A stretch of DNA of 64,000 bases from JAVJST01 sp040219295 (GTDB lineage Bacteria > Pseudomonadota > Alphaproteobacteria > Rhodospirillales > Casp-alpha2). The translations under genes and the position numbers were made by a program. Below the pieces are notes generated by a model. It was not told where the DNA came from, did not search any database, and saw only the letters and a program-made list of their open reading frames with translations. Each line of letters begins with the position of its first letter. Within the stretch, counting starts at the first letter, position 1. Positions 18,843 to 27,690 of the stretch are shown piece by piece. The stretch is taken from positions 124,001 through 188,000 of the forward strand of contig JAVJST010000008.1 of NCBI GenBank assembly GCA_040219295.1. Direction: 5' to 3'.

Positions 18843-19637
18843 TCAGACGGCGACCGGCGCGGCGATATGGGGATGCGCCTCGTAGCCGACGAGTTCGAAA
18901 TCCTCGTAGCGGAAGGCGAACAAATCGTCGACGTCGGGGTTGAGGCGCATGGTCGGCAGGGCCAGCGGCTCGCGGCCGCGCTGGATGTCGGCCTGCTCGA
19001 AATGGTTCATGTAGAGGTGCGCGTCGCCGAAGGTGTGCACGAAGTCGCCCGGCTCGAGGCCCGTGACCTGCGCGATCATCATCGTCAGCAGCGCGTAGGA
19101 CGCGATGTTGAACGGCACGCCGAGAAACACGTCGGCGCTGCGCTGGTAGAGCTGGCACGACAACCGACCGCCGGCAACATAGAACTGGAACAGGCAATGA
19201 CACGGCGGCAGCGCCATACTGTCGACGTCGGCGACATTCCATGCCGACACAATCAGCCGGCGCGAGTTGGGATTGTTGCGGATACCCTTCAGCAGGGCCG
19301 CGATCTGATCGATCTCGCCACCGTCGGACGTCGGCCAAGAGCGCCATTGATGGCCATAGACCGGCCCGAGATCGCCGTTCTCGTCCGCCCATTCGTCCCA
19401 GATGCGGACGCCGTTTTCCTTCAAGTACCCGATGTTGGTATCGCCGGCGAGAAACCAAAGCAGTTCGTGGATGATCGACTTCACGTGCAGTTTCTTGGTC
19501 GTCACCAGCGGGAAACCGTCGGCCAGATCGAAGCGCATCTGGTAGCCGAAGACGCTCTGCGTGCCGGTTCCGGTGCGATCGCCCTTCAGCGTGCCCACTT
19601 CGCGGATATGGTCGAGGAGATCAAGGTACTGGCGCAT
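18843..19637 (-). CDS. thyA: Thymidylate synthase
   Basis: 264 residues, the same length as the E. coli enzyme, from MRQYLDLLDHI. It methylates dUMP using methylene-tetrahydrofolate. Seen are GDRTGTGTQSVFG (phosphate-binding Arg), the active-site ALPPCHCLFQFYV with the nucleophilic Cys, SCQLYQRSADVFLGVPFNIASYALL, and a C-terminus ending APVAV. An in-frame extension upstream is ignored. It is divergent from the ssrA gene and co-oriented with folA. Confidence 0.97.
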   Translation of the reverse strand: MRQYLDLLDHIREVGTLKGDRTGTGTQSVFGYQMRFDLADGFPLVTTKKLHVKSIIHELLWFLAGDTNIGYLKENGVRIWDEWADENGDLGPVYGHQWRSWPTSDGGEIDQIAALLKGIRNNPNSRRLIVSAWNVADVDSMALPPCHCLFQFYVAGGRLSCQLYQRSADVFLGVPFNIASYALLTMMIAQVTGLEPGDFVHTFGDAHLYMNHFEQADIQRGREPLALPTMRLNPDVDDLFAFRYEDFELVGYEAHPHIAAPVAV

Positions 19638-19799
19638 GCTCGTCTGGTCGTTCGTGCCTCGGGCGACGGTGCCGTTTTCGGCGCCGGAATCGCGCCATTG
19701 TATCGCATTCACCGCCGATCAACACGGCATAACAATGACGCGTCGGGCTTTCATTCGGGGCGTAGTATTTCTATATTAACAATGCCGGTTCACCGGCTA

Positions 19800-20080
19800 T
19801 GGCGATAAACGCCGCTCGGAATAAGCATAGCGGACCCGGGGGCAGTACCCGGCGCCTCCACCAATTCGAAAGCCGCGGTTGCGACCGCGGCTTCCACGGG
19901 GGCGAAACAGGATCGACGCGTGTAGTAAAGGACCGGTTTTCGCTCGGCATGGTACCACCGTTACCGGGCCATCATTACAAATGCCAACGACAATGAGGCA
20001 TTTGCGGTTGCCGCCTAACGGCTAAGTAACCACGGGGTTCGGGAGGCACCTGGCAACAGAAGCCTCCCACTTCGCCGCCT
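19800..20080 (+). ncRNA. ssrA: Transfer-messenger RNA, circularly permuted two-piece form
   Basis: The order of parts is reversed relative to one-piece tmRNA. The 3' end comes first: the T-arm and acceptor strand ending CGCCTCCACCA at 19863. A processing hairpin follows (AAGCCGCGGT / ACCGCGGCTT, 19870-19893). Then comes the 5' end GGGGGCGAAACAGGATCGACG from 19898, whose GGGGGCG pairs with CGCCTCC of the acceptor piece. The tag ORF at 19983-20018 encodes ANDNEAFAVAA and ends in TAA. A terminal hairpin GGGAGGC...GCCTCCC (20041-20068) closes the coding piece. Permuted ssrA is known in alphaproteobacteria. The outer ends are approximate. It rescues stalled ribosomes and tags their products for ClpXP. 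Confidence 0.93.
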
Positions 20081-20141
20081 TGTTCCGATGTAAAGGCGTC
20101 GAAGGACCGGGAATAACATCGGGCAGAGAGGGTACACAGGC

Positions 20142-20687
20142 ATGGACGCCGACGACGACGATCCGATCCGTTATGACTTCTGGATCGAGGAAGCGCTGCG
20201 CTCCGTGATCATGCGCGCTCTCACCTACGCTGCCGAGTTCGGCCTGACCGACGACCATCACTTCTACGTATCGTTTCGCACCGATACCGACGACGTGGTG
20301 ATGCCCGACTATCTGCGGGCCCAGCATCCAGGCGAAATGACCATTGTCCTCCAGCACCAGTTCGAGGATCTCGCCGTCGGCGAGGACGGCTTCTCCGTTA
20401 CGCTGCGCTTCAATGGCAAGCCCGAACGGTTGTACGTCCCGATGTCCGAAGTTACCGGGTTCACCGACCCGTCGGTCAACTTCGGACTTCAGCTGACGAC
20501 CGACGCCTTCGATCTCGAGGAACTCGAGGCGAACGGCGAGATCGCCGACGAGAGCGACCGCCTGGCGGCGACCGCGATACGTCACGACGACGCGCAGTCG
20601 GACGACGGGAACGGCGAGACCGATGACGACGGCGACGAGGTCAAGACGGGCGAAGTCATCGCCCTCGACGCCTTCCGCAAGAAGTAA
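20142..20687 (+). CDS. sspB: ClpXP adaptor SspB (alphaproteobacterial type)
   Basis: 181 residues. The folded domain (about 8-125) reads RYDFWIEEALRSVIMRALTYAAEFGL ... FYVSFRTDTDDVVMPDYLRAQHPGEMTIVLQHQFEDLAV ... FNGKPERLYVPMSEVTGFTDPSVNFGLQL, as in the SspB family. An acidic disordered linker and a C-terminal peptide (VIALDAFRKK) suited to docking on the ClpX N-domain follow. It captures ssrA-tagged proteins and delivers them to ClpXP. It begins right after the tmRNA gene, so the tag and the protein that reads it are adjacent. Confidence 0.93.
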   Translation: MDADDDDPIRYDFWIEEALRSVIMRALTYAAEFGLTDDHHFYVSFRTDTDDVVMPDYLRAQHPGEMTIVLQHQFEDLAVGEDGFSVTLRFNGKPERLYVPMSEVTGFTDPSVNFGLQLTTDAFDLEELEANGEIADESDRLAATAIRHDDAQSDDGNGETDDDGDEVKTGEVIALDAFRKK

Positions 20688-20740
20688 TCCCCCGATCGCC
20701 AGGCCAGTCAGCCCGGACCAGACATTCCAGGATAGGCACG

Positions 20741-22360
20741 ATGAGCACTCCCGAGTATCACCCGATGTTCCAGTTGGGCGATGACGGTACCGAGTACCGA
20801 AAGCTTACTGAAGACTTCGTCGAGATTGCCGAGTTCGAAGGCAACGAGATCCTCAAGGTCGACCCGCAGGCGCTGACGCTGCTGACCAAGGAGGCGATGC
20901 GTGACATTGCCCACCTGCTCCGCCCGGGTCACCTGAAGCAGTTGGCATCGATCTTCGACGATCCGGAAGCTTCCGACGCCGACCGCTTCGTCGCCCTCGA
21001 CCTGCTGAAAAACGCCAACATCGCGGCAGGCGGCGTTTTGCCGATGTGCCAGGACACCGGCACCGCGATCGTCATGGGCAAGAAGGGCCAGCAAGTGTGG
21101 ACCGGCGCCGATGACGAAGCGGCGATTTCCGAGGGCGTGCGCCTGACATACGACGAGGCCAACCTGCGGTTCAGCCAGATGGCGCCGCTCGACATGTACG
21201 AGGAGGTCAACTCCGGTGACAACCTGCCGGCGCAAATCGATCTTTATGCCGACAAGGGCGACGCTTACAAGTTCCTGTTCGTCGCCAAGGGCGGCGGCTC
21301 GGCCAACAAGACGTTCTTCTTCCAGCAGACCAAGGCCGTGCTCAACCCGAAGGACCTGATCGCCTTCCTCGACGAAAAGATGCGCTCGCTCGGCACGGCG
21401 GCGTGCCCGCCCTACCACCTCGCGGTCGTTATCGGCGGAACCTCGGCGGAAGCCAACCTGAAGACGGTCAAGCTGGCGAGCTGCCGCTATCTCGATACCC
21501 TGCCGACGACCGGCGACAAGACCGGCCGCGCCTTCCGCGACGTGGAGTTCGAGAAGGAGGTCCACAAGATCAGCCAGCAGCTCGGCATCGGTGCCCAGTT
21601 CGGCGGCAAATACTTCTGCCACGACGTTCGCGTCATCCGCCTGCCGCGCCACGGCGCATCGCTGCCGATCGGTATCGGCGTTTCGTGTTCCGCCGACCGC
21701 CAGTGTCTGGGCAAGATCACCCGCGACGGCGTGTTCCTCGAGAAGCTTGAAACCAACCCTGCCAAGTATCTGCCGGACCTCGACTTTTCGGAGCTCGGCG
21801 GCGATGTGGTCGAGATCGATCTCAACAAGCCGATCGCCGAGAACCTGGCCGAGCTCTCGAAGTATCCGATCAAGCAACGAGTCAGCCTCTCGGGCCCGAT
21901 GATCGTGGCGCGCGACATAGCGCACGCCAAGCTCAAGGAACGGCTCGACGCCGGCGAGCCGCTGCCCGACTACTTCAAGGGCCACGCGGTCTATTACGCG
22001 GGACCGGCAAAGACGCCGGATGGCATGGCGACCGGCTCTTTCGGGCCGACCACGGCCGGTCGCATGGATGCCTACGTCGACCAGTTCCAGGCCGCCGGCG
22101 GTTCGATGATCATGCTCGCCAAGGGCAACCGTTCGAAGGCCGTGACCAAGGCCTGCCAGGCGCACGGCGGGTTCTATCTCGGCTCGGTCGGGGGTCCCGG
22201 GGCGCGCCTCGCCCAGGACTGCATCCGGAAGGTCGAGGTCGTCGAGTATCCGGAACTCGGCATGGAAGCGATCTGGAAGATCGAAGTCGAGAACTTCCCC
22301 GCGTTCATCGTCGTCGATGATAAGGGCAACGACTTCTTCCAGGAGTTCGTCCCGAACTAG
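20741..22360 (+). CDS. Class I fumarate hydratase (4Fe-4S fumarase)
   Basis: 539 residues, the length of FumA/FumB-type enzymes. It interconverts fumarate and L-malate in the TCA cycle. The N-terminal alpha part contains the cluster ligand region GGVLPMCQDTGTAIVMGKKG, and other cysteines occur at AACPPYHLAVVIGG and FSCSADRQC-like positions. The C-terminal beta part has GPTTAGRMDAYVDQFQAAGGSMIMLAKGNRS. It is oxygen-sensitive by family. It lies 53 nt downstream of sspB on the same strand. Confidence 0.95.
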   Translation: MSTPEYHPMFQLGDDGTEYRKLTEDFVEIAEFEGNEILKVDPQALTLLTKEAMRDIAHLLRPGHLKQLASIFDDPEASDADRFVALDLLKNANIAAGGVLPMCQDTGTAIVMGKKGQQVWTGADDEAAISEGVRLTYDEANLRFSQMAPLDMYEEVNSGDNLPAQIDLYADKGDAYKFLFVAKGGGSANKTFFFQQTKAVLNPKDLIAFLDEKMRSLGTAACPPYHLAVVIGGTSAEANLKTVKLASCRYLDTLPTTGDKTGRAFRDVEFEKEVHKISQQLGIGAQFGGKYFCHDVRVIRLPRHGASLPIGIGVSCSADRQCLGKITRDGVFLEKLETNPAKYLPDLDFSELGGDVVEIDLNKPIAENLAELSKYPIKQRVSLSGPMIVARDIAHAKLKERLDAGEPLPDYFKGHAVYYAGPAKTPDGMATGSFGPTTAGRMDAYVDQFQAAGGSMIMLAKGNRSKAVTKACQAHGGFYLGSVGGPGARLAQDCIRKVEVVEYPELGMEAIWKIEVENFPAFIVVDDKGNDFFQEFVPN

Positions 22361-22375
22361 CGTACTATCCGGTAC

Positions 22376-22397
22376 TGCCTCGCCTGCAGGCGAGGCA
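22376..22397. terminator. Palindromic hairpin after fumarase
   Basis: TGCCTCGCC and GGCGAGGCA flank a short centre 15 nt after the fumarase stop. There is no T-run, so this is only a possible terminator. Between here and 22645 I see no gene. Confidence 0.35.
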
Positions 22398-22645
22398 ACA
22401 GTGCACAGCGAACAACTTTCCACGTTGTTCAATTGTGAACATTAAGCAGTCTCGTATCGGCATATGATCGCACTCAGTAACGGATAGAACCGGAGATTCT
22501 AGTTTTCTTGGATCGTTTCCGAGCGAATCCGGATCCTAGCGAATGCCTGTTTCGTGGCACCCACAATACCATTCTGGACAGGTTAGACGCGCCGCCGGCA
22601 TTTCTTGCGGGGCGAACATGACGACGTCTCAAGAGGAGACAAACG

Positions 22646-22912
22646 ATGAACCTTACGAAGTTACATACAATGCGTTTCCGCTCGTTCACATGGATCGCGG
22701 TGTTCGCACTTCTGGCTGTGGGCGCCTGCGGTTCGAGCACGTCCGATCGTGCCCTCTCGGGTGCCGGTATCGGTGCGGGCGTCGGCGCCGTCGGCGGCCT
22801 TCTGGTCGGAGCGCCGGTCGAAGGAGCGGTGATCGGCGGTGCAATCGGCGCGGGCACCGGTGCGTTAACCGACGAAGACCAGATCGATCTCGGAGACCCG
22901 GCTTGGAAATAG
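22646..22912 (+). CDS. Glycine-zipper lipoprotein
   Basis: 88 residues. A lipoprotein signal (FTWIAVFALLAVGAC) ends in lipobox VGAC. The mature part is a glycine-zipper run (SGAGIGAGVGAVGGLLVGAPVEGAVIGGAIGAGTGAL), typical of YMGG-like outer-membrane-associated lipoproteins. The function is unknown. GAGGAG precedes the start. It begins a co-oriented set of small envelope genes. Confidence 0.85.
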   Translation: MNLTKLHTMRFRSFTWIAVFALLAVGACGSSTSDRALSGAGIGAGVGAVGGLLVGAPVEGAVIGGAIGAGTGALTDEDQIDLGDPAWK

Positions 22913-23031
22913 CCGCTCTCCCGACGCCGGCCCGTTTTGTCGGCGAACATCCCACGAACGCCGGCGAGCGGGTCGCAGCCCGCCCGCCGGACACAACACC
23001 GGCATGCACATAGATGGATAGAGTGTCAGTC

Positions 23032-23340
23032 ATGTATCAGCGCAACAAAACTAAGAACCTCATGGTCGTTTTCACGTTACTTGCCGCACTTACGGCCTGC
23101 GATGCGATTTCCGGCCGCGAAACCGCCGGCGAGTACGTTGACGATTCGGCGATTACCGCCCAGGTGAAGACATCGATCATCGACGAACTCGGCTTGAAGC
23201 AGATCAACGTCGAGACCATGCAGAACGTGGTGCAGTTGAGCGGTTTCGTCGACTCTTCCACGATCAAGTACCGGGCCGGCGAGATCGCCGCCGGCGTCTC
23301 CGGCGTCACCGAGGTCAGCAACGACCTCGTCGTTCGCTGA
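23032..23340 (+). CDS. BON-domain lipoprotein
   Basis: About 102 residues. The signal NLMVVFTLLAALTAC ends in a lipobox, and one BON domain follows (DDSAITAQVKTSIIDELGLKQINVETMQNVVQLSGFVDSSTIKYRAGEIAAGVSGVTEVSNDLVV). BON domains bind membranes and occur in osmotic- or envelope-stress proteins. An alternative ATG at 23014 adds six residues. It is followed closely by DUF3185 and DUF3309 genes. Confidence 0.88.
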   Translation: MYQRNKTKNLMVVFTLLAALTACDAISGRETAGEYVDDSAITAQVKTSIIDELGLKQINVETMQNVVQLSGFVDSSTIKYRAGEIAAGVSGVTEVSNDLVVR

Positions 23341-23363
23341 CGGCGCGACGGGAGGAAACGAAG

Positions 23364-23573
23364 ATGACAATGAACCGGCTCATCGGCGGCGTGGTTTTCG
23401 CGGTCGGGCTGCTACTCCTCTGGTTTGCGTACAACGCCACGCAAGCGCCGATGGAGGAGCTATCCAACACGGTCACCGGCCGCTACGGAAACGAGACAAT
23501 GTGGTACTTCGCCATCGGCATCGCCGCCGTCGCCGGGGGCGGACTACTTGCGGCCTTCGGCATACGGAAATGA
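23364..23573 (+). CDS. DUF3185 family small membrane protein
   Basis: 69 residues with two transmembrane helices (LIGGVVFAVGLLLLWFAYNA and YFAIGIAAVAGGGLLAAFGI) joined by MEELSNTVTGRYGNETMW, the DUF3185 pattern. The function is unknown. GGGAGGAAACGAAG precedes the start codon, and it lies 23 nt after the BON gene. Confidence 0.85.
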   Translation: MTMNRLIGGVVFAVGLLLLWFAYNATQAPMEELSNTVTGRYGNETMWYFAIGIAAVAGGGLLAAFGIRK

Positions 23574-23612
23574 CGCCATGCGAATCTATCCGACAGAACC
23601 GGAGATGAAATC

Positions 23613-23771
23613 ATGAGTCTCGGCACAATTCTGATCATCATCCTGCTGCTCATGTTGCTCGGCGCTCTGCCGAGATGGGCGCACAGCCGGACTTGGGGAT
23701 ATTACCCGAGCGGCGGATTGGGACTCGTTCTGGCCATAGTCCTGTTGCTCTTGCTGATGGGGCGAATCTAG
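23613..23771 (+). CDS. DUF3309 family 52-residue membrane protein
   Basis: The protein starts MSLGTILIIILLLMLLGALP, continues RWAHSRTWGYYPSGGLGLV and ends VLLLLLMGRI. It consists of two hydrophobic helices around a W-Y-PSGG loop, which is diagnostic of DUF3309. A GGAGATGAAATC precedes the ATG. It is 39 nt after the DUF3185 gene and probably in the same transcript. Such proteins are abundant in Proteobacteria, with no defined role. Confidence 0.9.
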   Translation: MSLGTILIIILLLMLLGALPRWAHSRTWGYYPSGGLGLVLAIVLLLLLMGRI

Positions 23772-23780
23772 GCGCCGGGT

Positions 23781-24548
23781 ATGCTACACGGCCGTTGGCG
23801 CCGCCGACGAAAGCGGACCCGCGTGCGATTACATCCTTACGCTGAGGGCTACGTGGCGGGACCGGCGAATCCGAAAAGATGCCCCGGGTTCGCAGGGCGC
23901 CGAACCGTGCTCCGCTGGGGCGCGGCAGCCGCCGTGTTTCCGGTGCTCGGCGCGTTCTCCGTTGCCAGCGCCGGCACCCCGTCGGATCTGCGATTTCGCG
24001 CCATGCACCGGGGAGCGCCGGTCGGGGAACATCGCGTGGGTTTCCGCTCCGATGGCGACCGCCTGGTCGTCACCACGCACATCGACATCACCGTCAAGAT
24101 CCTGTTCTTCACCGCGTTCCGCTTCGCGCACGATGCCGTGGAGGTGTGGCAACGCGATCGGCTGGTGTCAGTGGAGAGCACTACGAACGACAATGACACG
24201 CGCCTCGAGGTGACCGGATCCGCCGCCGGCGACGGCTTTCGTATCATCGGCCTCGACGGGCCCTTCCTCGCAGCTCCACTGTTGTTGACGACGAACACGC
24301 TCTGGAACAGACGGCTATTGCATGAGACCAGTATGATCGACGTCCAGTACGGCGGCGAGGTCGGACTCGTCGTGAAACCGCTAGGCGTGGAACAGGTAGC
24401 GACCCCCCGCGGACCGGTTGCCGCACACCGCTACCACATCATCACGCCAAACTACGCCGGAAGCGTGTTCTTCGACATCGACGGGCGTTGGGTCAAGGGT
24501 CTAATGGAGAGACAAGGAGAGGTCCTGGAGTATGCGCTCGCATCCTAG
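23781..24548 (+). CDS. Tat-exported DUF6134-like protein
   Basis: 255 residues. A long basic N-terminus is followed by a twin-arginine signal (RRTVLRWGAAAAVFPVLGAFSVASA). The mature part begins DLRFRAMHRGAPVGEHRVGFRSDGDRLVVTTHIDITVKILFFTAFRFAHDAVEVWQRDRLV, as in DUF6134 proteins, a lipocalin-like beta-rich domain. No catalytic motif was recognised. The 3' end overlaps the next gene by 17 nt, which suggests coupled translation with a TAXI-type binding protein. The true start could be further downstream. Confidence 0.7.
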   Translation: MLHGRWRRRRKRTRVRLHPYAEGYVAGPANPKRCPGFAGRRTVLRWGAAAAVFPVLGAFSVASAGTPSDLRFRAMHRGAPVGEHRVGFRSDGDRLVVTTHIDITVKILFFTAFRFAHDAVEVWQRDRLVSVESTTNDNDTRLEVTGSAAGDGFRIIGLDGPFLAAPLLLTTNTLWNRRLLHETSMIDVQYGGEVGLVVKPLGVEQVATPRGPVAAHRYHIITPNYAGSVFFDIDGRWVKGLMERQGEVLEYALAS

Positions 24549-25530
24549 TGCAAGCATCCGGTGCCGATGGGTCGTCGCCTGTCGCTCGATCCTGCTGGTC
24601 GCTGGGCTCGCCGCCTGCGCGCCCATTGCGCCGGGCACGGACGTGGTGATCGGAACAGGGAGCCCGAGCGGCGCATACTATCCGCTGGGCGGCTCGATCT
24701 GCCGACTGTTCAATCTCGAGAGTGCGCGTGACGGCCGGCGTTGCGCCGCCGTGCCGTCGGACGGCCCCATCGCCAATCTCGAAATGCTGCGGGACGGCCG
24801 AATCGATGCAGCCATCGTGCAGTCCGACGTTCTGGTCGATGCCGTGGCGGGCGTCGGTGCCTTTGCAACGAACGGTCGGAACCCCGACTTGCGGGTGTTG
24901 TTCGCCGGTCACTCCGACGCCTTCACGATCGTTGCCCGCCGTGAACTGGAAGTTCGCGGCGCTGCCGAACTGCGCGGCAAACGGATCAACATGGGCAGCC
25001 CCGGCTCCGGCGAGCGGGTCGGCATGGAGCGCATCATGGCGGCGCTCGGAACGACCCGGGCCGATTTCTCGGAGGTGCATGAACTTTCTCGTGCGGAGCA
25101 GCACCGTGCCCTGTGTGCCAACGAACTCGACGCCATTGTTTACTCGGTCGCGCATCCGAACGGCCTGATTCAGGACGTTGTCAACAGCTGCCGAGGCGGG
25201 CTGGTGGACCTCAGCGGCCCGGCGGTCGACGACATGCTGCGACGTCATCCGGAGTACGAGCGTGCGTTGATTCCCGGTGGCACATATCCGAGCAATCCGC
25301 GTAACGTTAGAACCATCGGCGTTCGCGCGGTTATCGTCGTGACGACGCGGATGGCCGACAACCTGGCCTACGCGATCACGAAGGGCGTGTTCGAGAGCTT
25401 TGGGGATCTTCGCCGCCTACACCCCGCCTTCGCCATGTTGTCGATCGACGACATGGTCAGAACCGGCGGGCAGGTCCCGCTTCATCCGGGCGCTATCCGA
25501 TACTTTCGCCAGCGCGGATGGTCACAATGA
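24532..25530 (+). CDS. TAXI-family TRAP transporter solute-binding lipoprotein
   Basis: 332 residues. A lipoprotein signal (SILLVAGLAAC) precedes a TAXI domain: VVIGTGSPSGAYYPLGGSICRLFN, then DAAIVQSDVLVDAV, then INMGSPGSGERVGMERIMAALG. TAXI proteins deliver small organic acids to fused TRAP permeases. No DctQM-type permease gene is present nearby, so this is an orphan binding protein. It may serve a distant permease or a sensing role with its overlapping partner. Confidence 0.87.
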   Translation: MRSHPSASIRCRWVVACRSILLVAGLAACAPIAPGTDVVIGTGSPSGAYYPLGGSICRLFNLESARDGRRCAAVPSDGPIANLEMLRDGRIDAAIVQSDVLVDAVAGVGAFATNGRNPDLRVLFAGHSDAFTIVARRELEVRGAAELRGKRINMGSPGSGERVGMERIMAALGTTRADFSEVHELSRAEQHRALCANELDAIVYSVAHPNGLIQDVVNSCRGGLVDLSGPAVDDMLRRHPEYERALIPGGTYPSNPRNVRTIGVRAVIVVTTRMADNLAYAITKGVFESFGDLRRLHPAFAMLSIDDMVRTGGQVPLHPGAIRYFRQRGWSQ

Positions 25531-25765
25531 ACACCTTTCGGGGGGCACGAAACCCGACGGCCGCCCACCGCCAGGGAACCCGTTTGGCGGGTATGCGGCG
25601 AGCCGATCGGGTGGGATACGTGTGCCCGGGAAGCACGTATGCTATGATCGGCGAAAGCAAGACACCGTTGCGGCCTGGGCTGGTGCGCGTACCGTCAATC
25701 CGATTAACGGAAGACCGATCGCCGGCAACTCGCGTTTGTTCTACTCGTAGGAGATTGGAGTCCCC

Positions 25766-26434
25766 ATGGCATCCAAACACCCCAAGACGTCCCAGCCGGC
25801 ACAGAATTTCGATGCCCGCGCGTTCCTGAAGTCCGTCGGCACGGGACGGCGGACCCTTAACTACAAGGCCGATGAAATCATATTCCGGCAGGGCGATTCC
25901 GCAGACACGGTTTATTATATCGAGAAGGGGAGCGCGCAGATCACCGTGATCTCTGACCAGGGCAAGGAGGGCATCATCGCGATGCTCGGCGCCGGCGAGT
26001 TCCTCGGCGAGGGATGTCTCACCGGCCAGTCGTCCTACTTGTCATCGGCCAACGCAATGACGCCGACCGTCGCCGTCGCCGTCGAAAAATCGGCGATGAT
26101 CCGGGTTCTCCGCGAGCAGCCTGCGTTGGCGGAAATGTTCATGACGTTCCTGCTCTCGCGCAACGTCCAGATCGAAGCCGATCTGGTCGACCAGTTGTTC
26201 AACTCGAGCGAGAAGCGCCTTGCCCGGGTGCTCCTGCTCCTCGCCAATTTCGGCAAGGACGGGACGATGGAGGTGATCCCAAAAGTCAGCCAGGAAGCCT
26301 TGGCGGCACGAGTGGGTACGACGCGATCCCGGGTCAACTACTTCATGAACAAGTTTCGCAAGCTCGGCCTGATCGAGTACAACGGCGATCTGAAAGTGCA
26401 CTCGGCGCTGCTCAATATCATCGTTCACGACTAA
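25766..26434 (+). CDS. Crp/Fnr family transcriptional regulator
   Basis: 222 residues. The N-terminal cNMP-binding fold reads NYKADEIIFRQGDSADTVYYIEKGSAQITVISDQGKEGIIAMLGAGEFLGEGCLTGQ. A dimer helix and a C-terminal winged helix (VSQEALAARVGTTRSRVNYFMNKFRKLGLI) follow. Fnr-type N-terminal cysteines are absent, so it is not an Fe-S oxygen sensor. An AGGAGATTGGAG lies ahead of the ATG. The 235 nt upstream contain no convincing gene. A shared terminator separates it from the convergent OmpA gene. Confidence 0.92.
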   Translation: MASKHPKTSQPAQNFDARAFLKSVGTGRRTLNYKADEIIFRQGDSADTVYYIEKGSAQITVISDQGKEGIIAMLGAGEFLGEGCLTGQSSYLSSANAMTPTVAVAVEKSAMIRVLREQPALAEMFMTFLLSRNVQIEADLVDQLFNSSEKRLARVLLLLANFGKDGTMEVIPKVSQEALAARVGTTRSRVNYFMNKFRKLGLIEYNGDLKVHSALLNIIVHD

Positions 26435-26497
26435 GGTAATGACGCCGACAGGTACGAGGCGTGCTCCCGGCTCGGCGTCTGCACGATGTCCAAAGAA

Positions 26498-26526
26498 AGA
26501 CGGCGCCGGTTGCACCGGCGCCGTCT
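26498..26526. terminator. Bidirectional terminator between crp-like gene and ompA-like gene
   Basis: AGACGGCGCCGGT and ACCGGCGCCGTCT form a 13-bp stem with a 3-nt loop. On the minus strand it is followed by TTCTTTGG, so it best serves the OmpA gene, but it lies between two convergent genes. Confidence 0.65.
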
Positions 26527-26549
26527 GTAGTTGAGGCAAGGGAGGGTGC

Positions 26550-27422
26550 TTATTGAACCGTGACCACGACGCGGCGATTCTGCCACTGCCGCACGTCATC
26601 GGCGGTCTGCACGGCGGATCGATCTTCGCCGAACGACTCCGAACCGACCCTCGGCTTGATACCGGTGGCTTCGAGAGCGTTGGCGACGGTGGCCGCACGA
26701 CGCTCGGCGAGCCTGCGGTTATACACCCCGTCGCCTGATCGATCCGTGTAGCCATTCACCATCACGCTCGTCGCATTCGTCGACTTGATGCGATCGACGA
26801 TATCCCTGTTCATTTTCAGGGCCGCGACGTCGAGCGTATCGCTGTCGTGGGCGAAATAGATCGTGTAGGTGGACTTAATCGGCGTTTCAGCCTTCGGCAC
26901 CGCAGCCGCCTGGGTGGCCGGGACCGCCGGAGCGGCCGCGAAGGTCGCATCGGAGGCCTGTTCGAGCGCAGCCGTGAAGCGTTTGCGACAGAGCGCGATT
27001 TCATCGTACTGGAAGTTCTCTTCCTGCTGCTCGGCCCAGCAATCGAACTGGGTCTGGGCACGCGACATCGGAACCGGCGCCTTGGTCCGGCCACCGGCGT
27101 CGAGCACCCGCATCAATTCGGCACGGGCGGCCGAGAGCTCATCGACGTGGGTGGCGGGAATTTTCCGCTCGTTCATTCCCGTCGGCAGCACGGTGGCGCC
27201 GGCCGCGGCCTGGCGCGCCTTCGCATTGTAGTAGCCCACGGAATTCCAATGCTCCTTGTCGAACTCCTGCTGGGCAAGCGTCGAGTAGTCCTGGTGAAGG
27301 GCGCGGTCGAACGTGTTACCTTGTTCGGTCGCGTTCCGTGCGCCAGCCATATCGTAATCGCCGGCACACGCACCAAGCAGCGCGACGGCCGCGACGGCCG
27401 AAAGATATCTGAATTTTTTCAT
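26550..27422 (-). CDS. OmpA-family outer-membrane lipoprotein
   Basis: 290 residues from MKKFRYLSAV, with GAGAGGAAATGTAAA before the ATG. The lipobox is LLGAC. An N-terminal helical domain with two cysteines (QFDCWAEQQEEN, IALCRKRF) is followed by an OmpA C-terminal peptidoglycan-binding domain: YTIYFAHDSDTLD, VMVNGYTDRSGDGVYNRRLAERRAATVANAL, then QWQNRRVVVTVQ. It probably tethers the outer membrane to the wall. It is monocistronic, with its own terminator. Confidence 0.92.
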   Translation of the reverse strand: MKKFRYLSAVAAVALLGACAGDYDMAGARNATEQGNTFDRALHQDYSTLAQQEFDKEHWNSVGYYNAKARQAAAGATVLPTGMNERKIPATHVDELSAARAELMRVLDAGGRTKAPVPMSRAQTQFDCWAEQQEENFQYDEIALCRKRFTAALEQASDATFAAAPAVPATQAAAVPKAETPIKSTYTIYFAHDSDTLDVAALKMNRDIVDRIKSTNATSVMVNGYTDRSGDGVYNRRLAERRAATVANALEATGIKPRVGSESFGEDRSAVQTADDVRQWQNRRVVVTVQ

Positions 27423-27690
27423 TTTACATTTCCTCTCTGGAAAGTCGTCGATTGAAACTCGCCCGAATTTGTCGGGGCGTACCAAGTTTTATTAGTATTC
27501 TTGGGAGATATAGTAAGTAGCCCTTATTCAATCTTTCGGATGTTCAAAACAGTACATGCTTCAGTTATTCGTTGCGGCATTAGTTCGGTGCGGGGAAAGG
27601 GCATTGAGCAAAATGCGATTGCCGACAATGGACTGCCGTTCCGGATAGCGACTAGACTGCATCGGTCACCCAGCGACGGAGAAAACCGCC

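Noticed and set aside
20708..22432. 574-codon open frame on the minus strand
   Set aside because: It is antisense to the class I fumarase gene and has the same shadow composition.
25518..25829. 103-codon ORF between the TAXI and Crp/Fnr genes
   Set aside because: It overlaps the start of the Crp/Fnr gene out of frame, has Arg/Ser/Pro-rich shadow composition and no ribosome-binding site.
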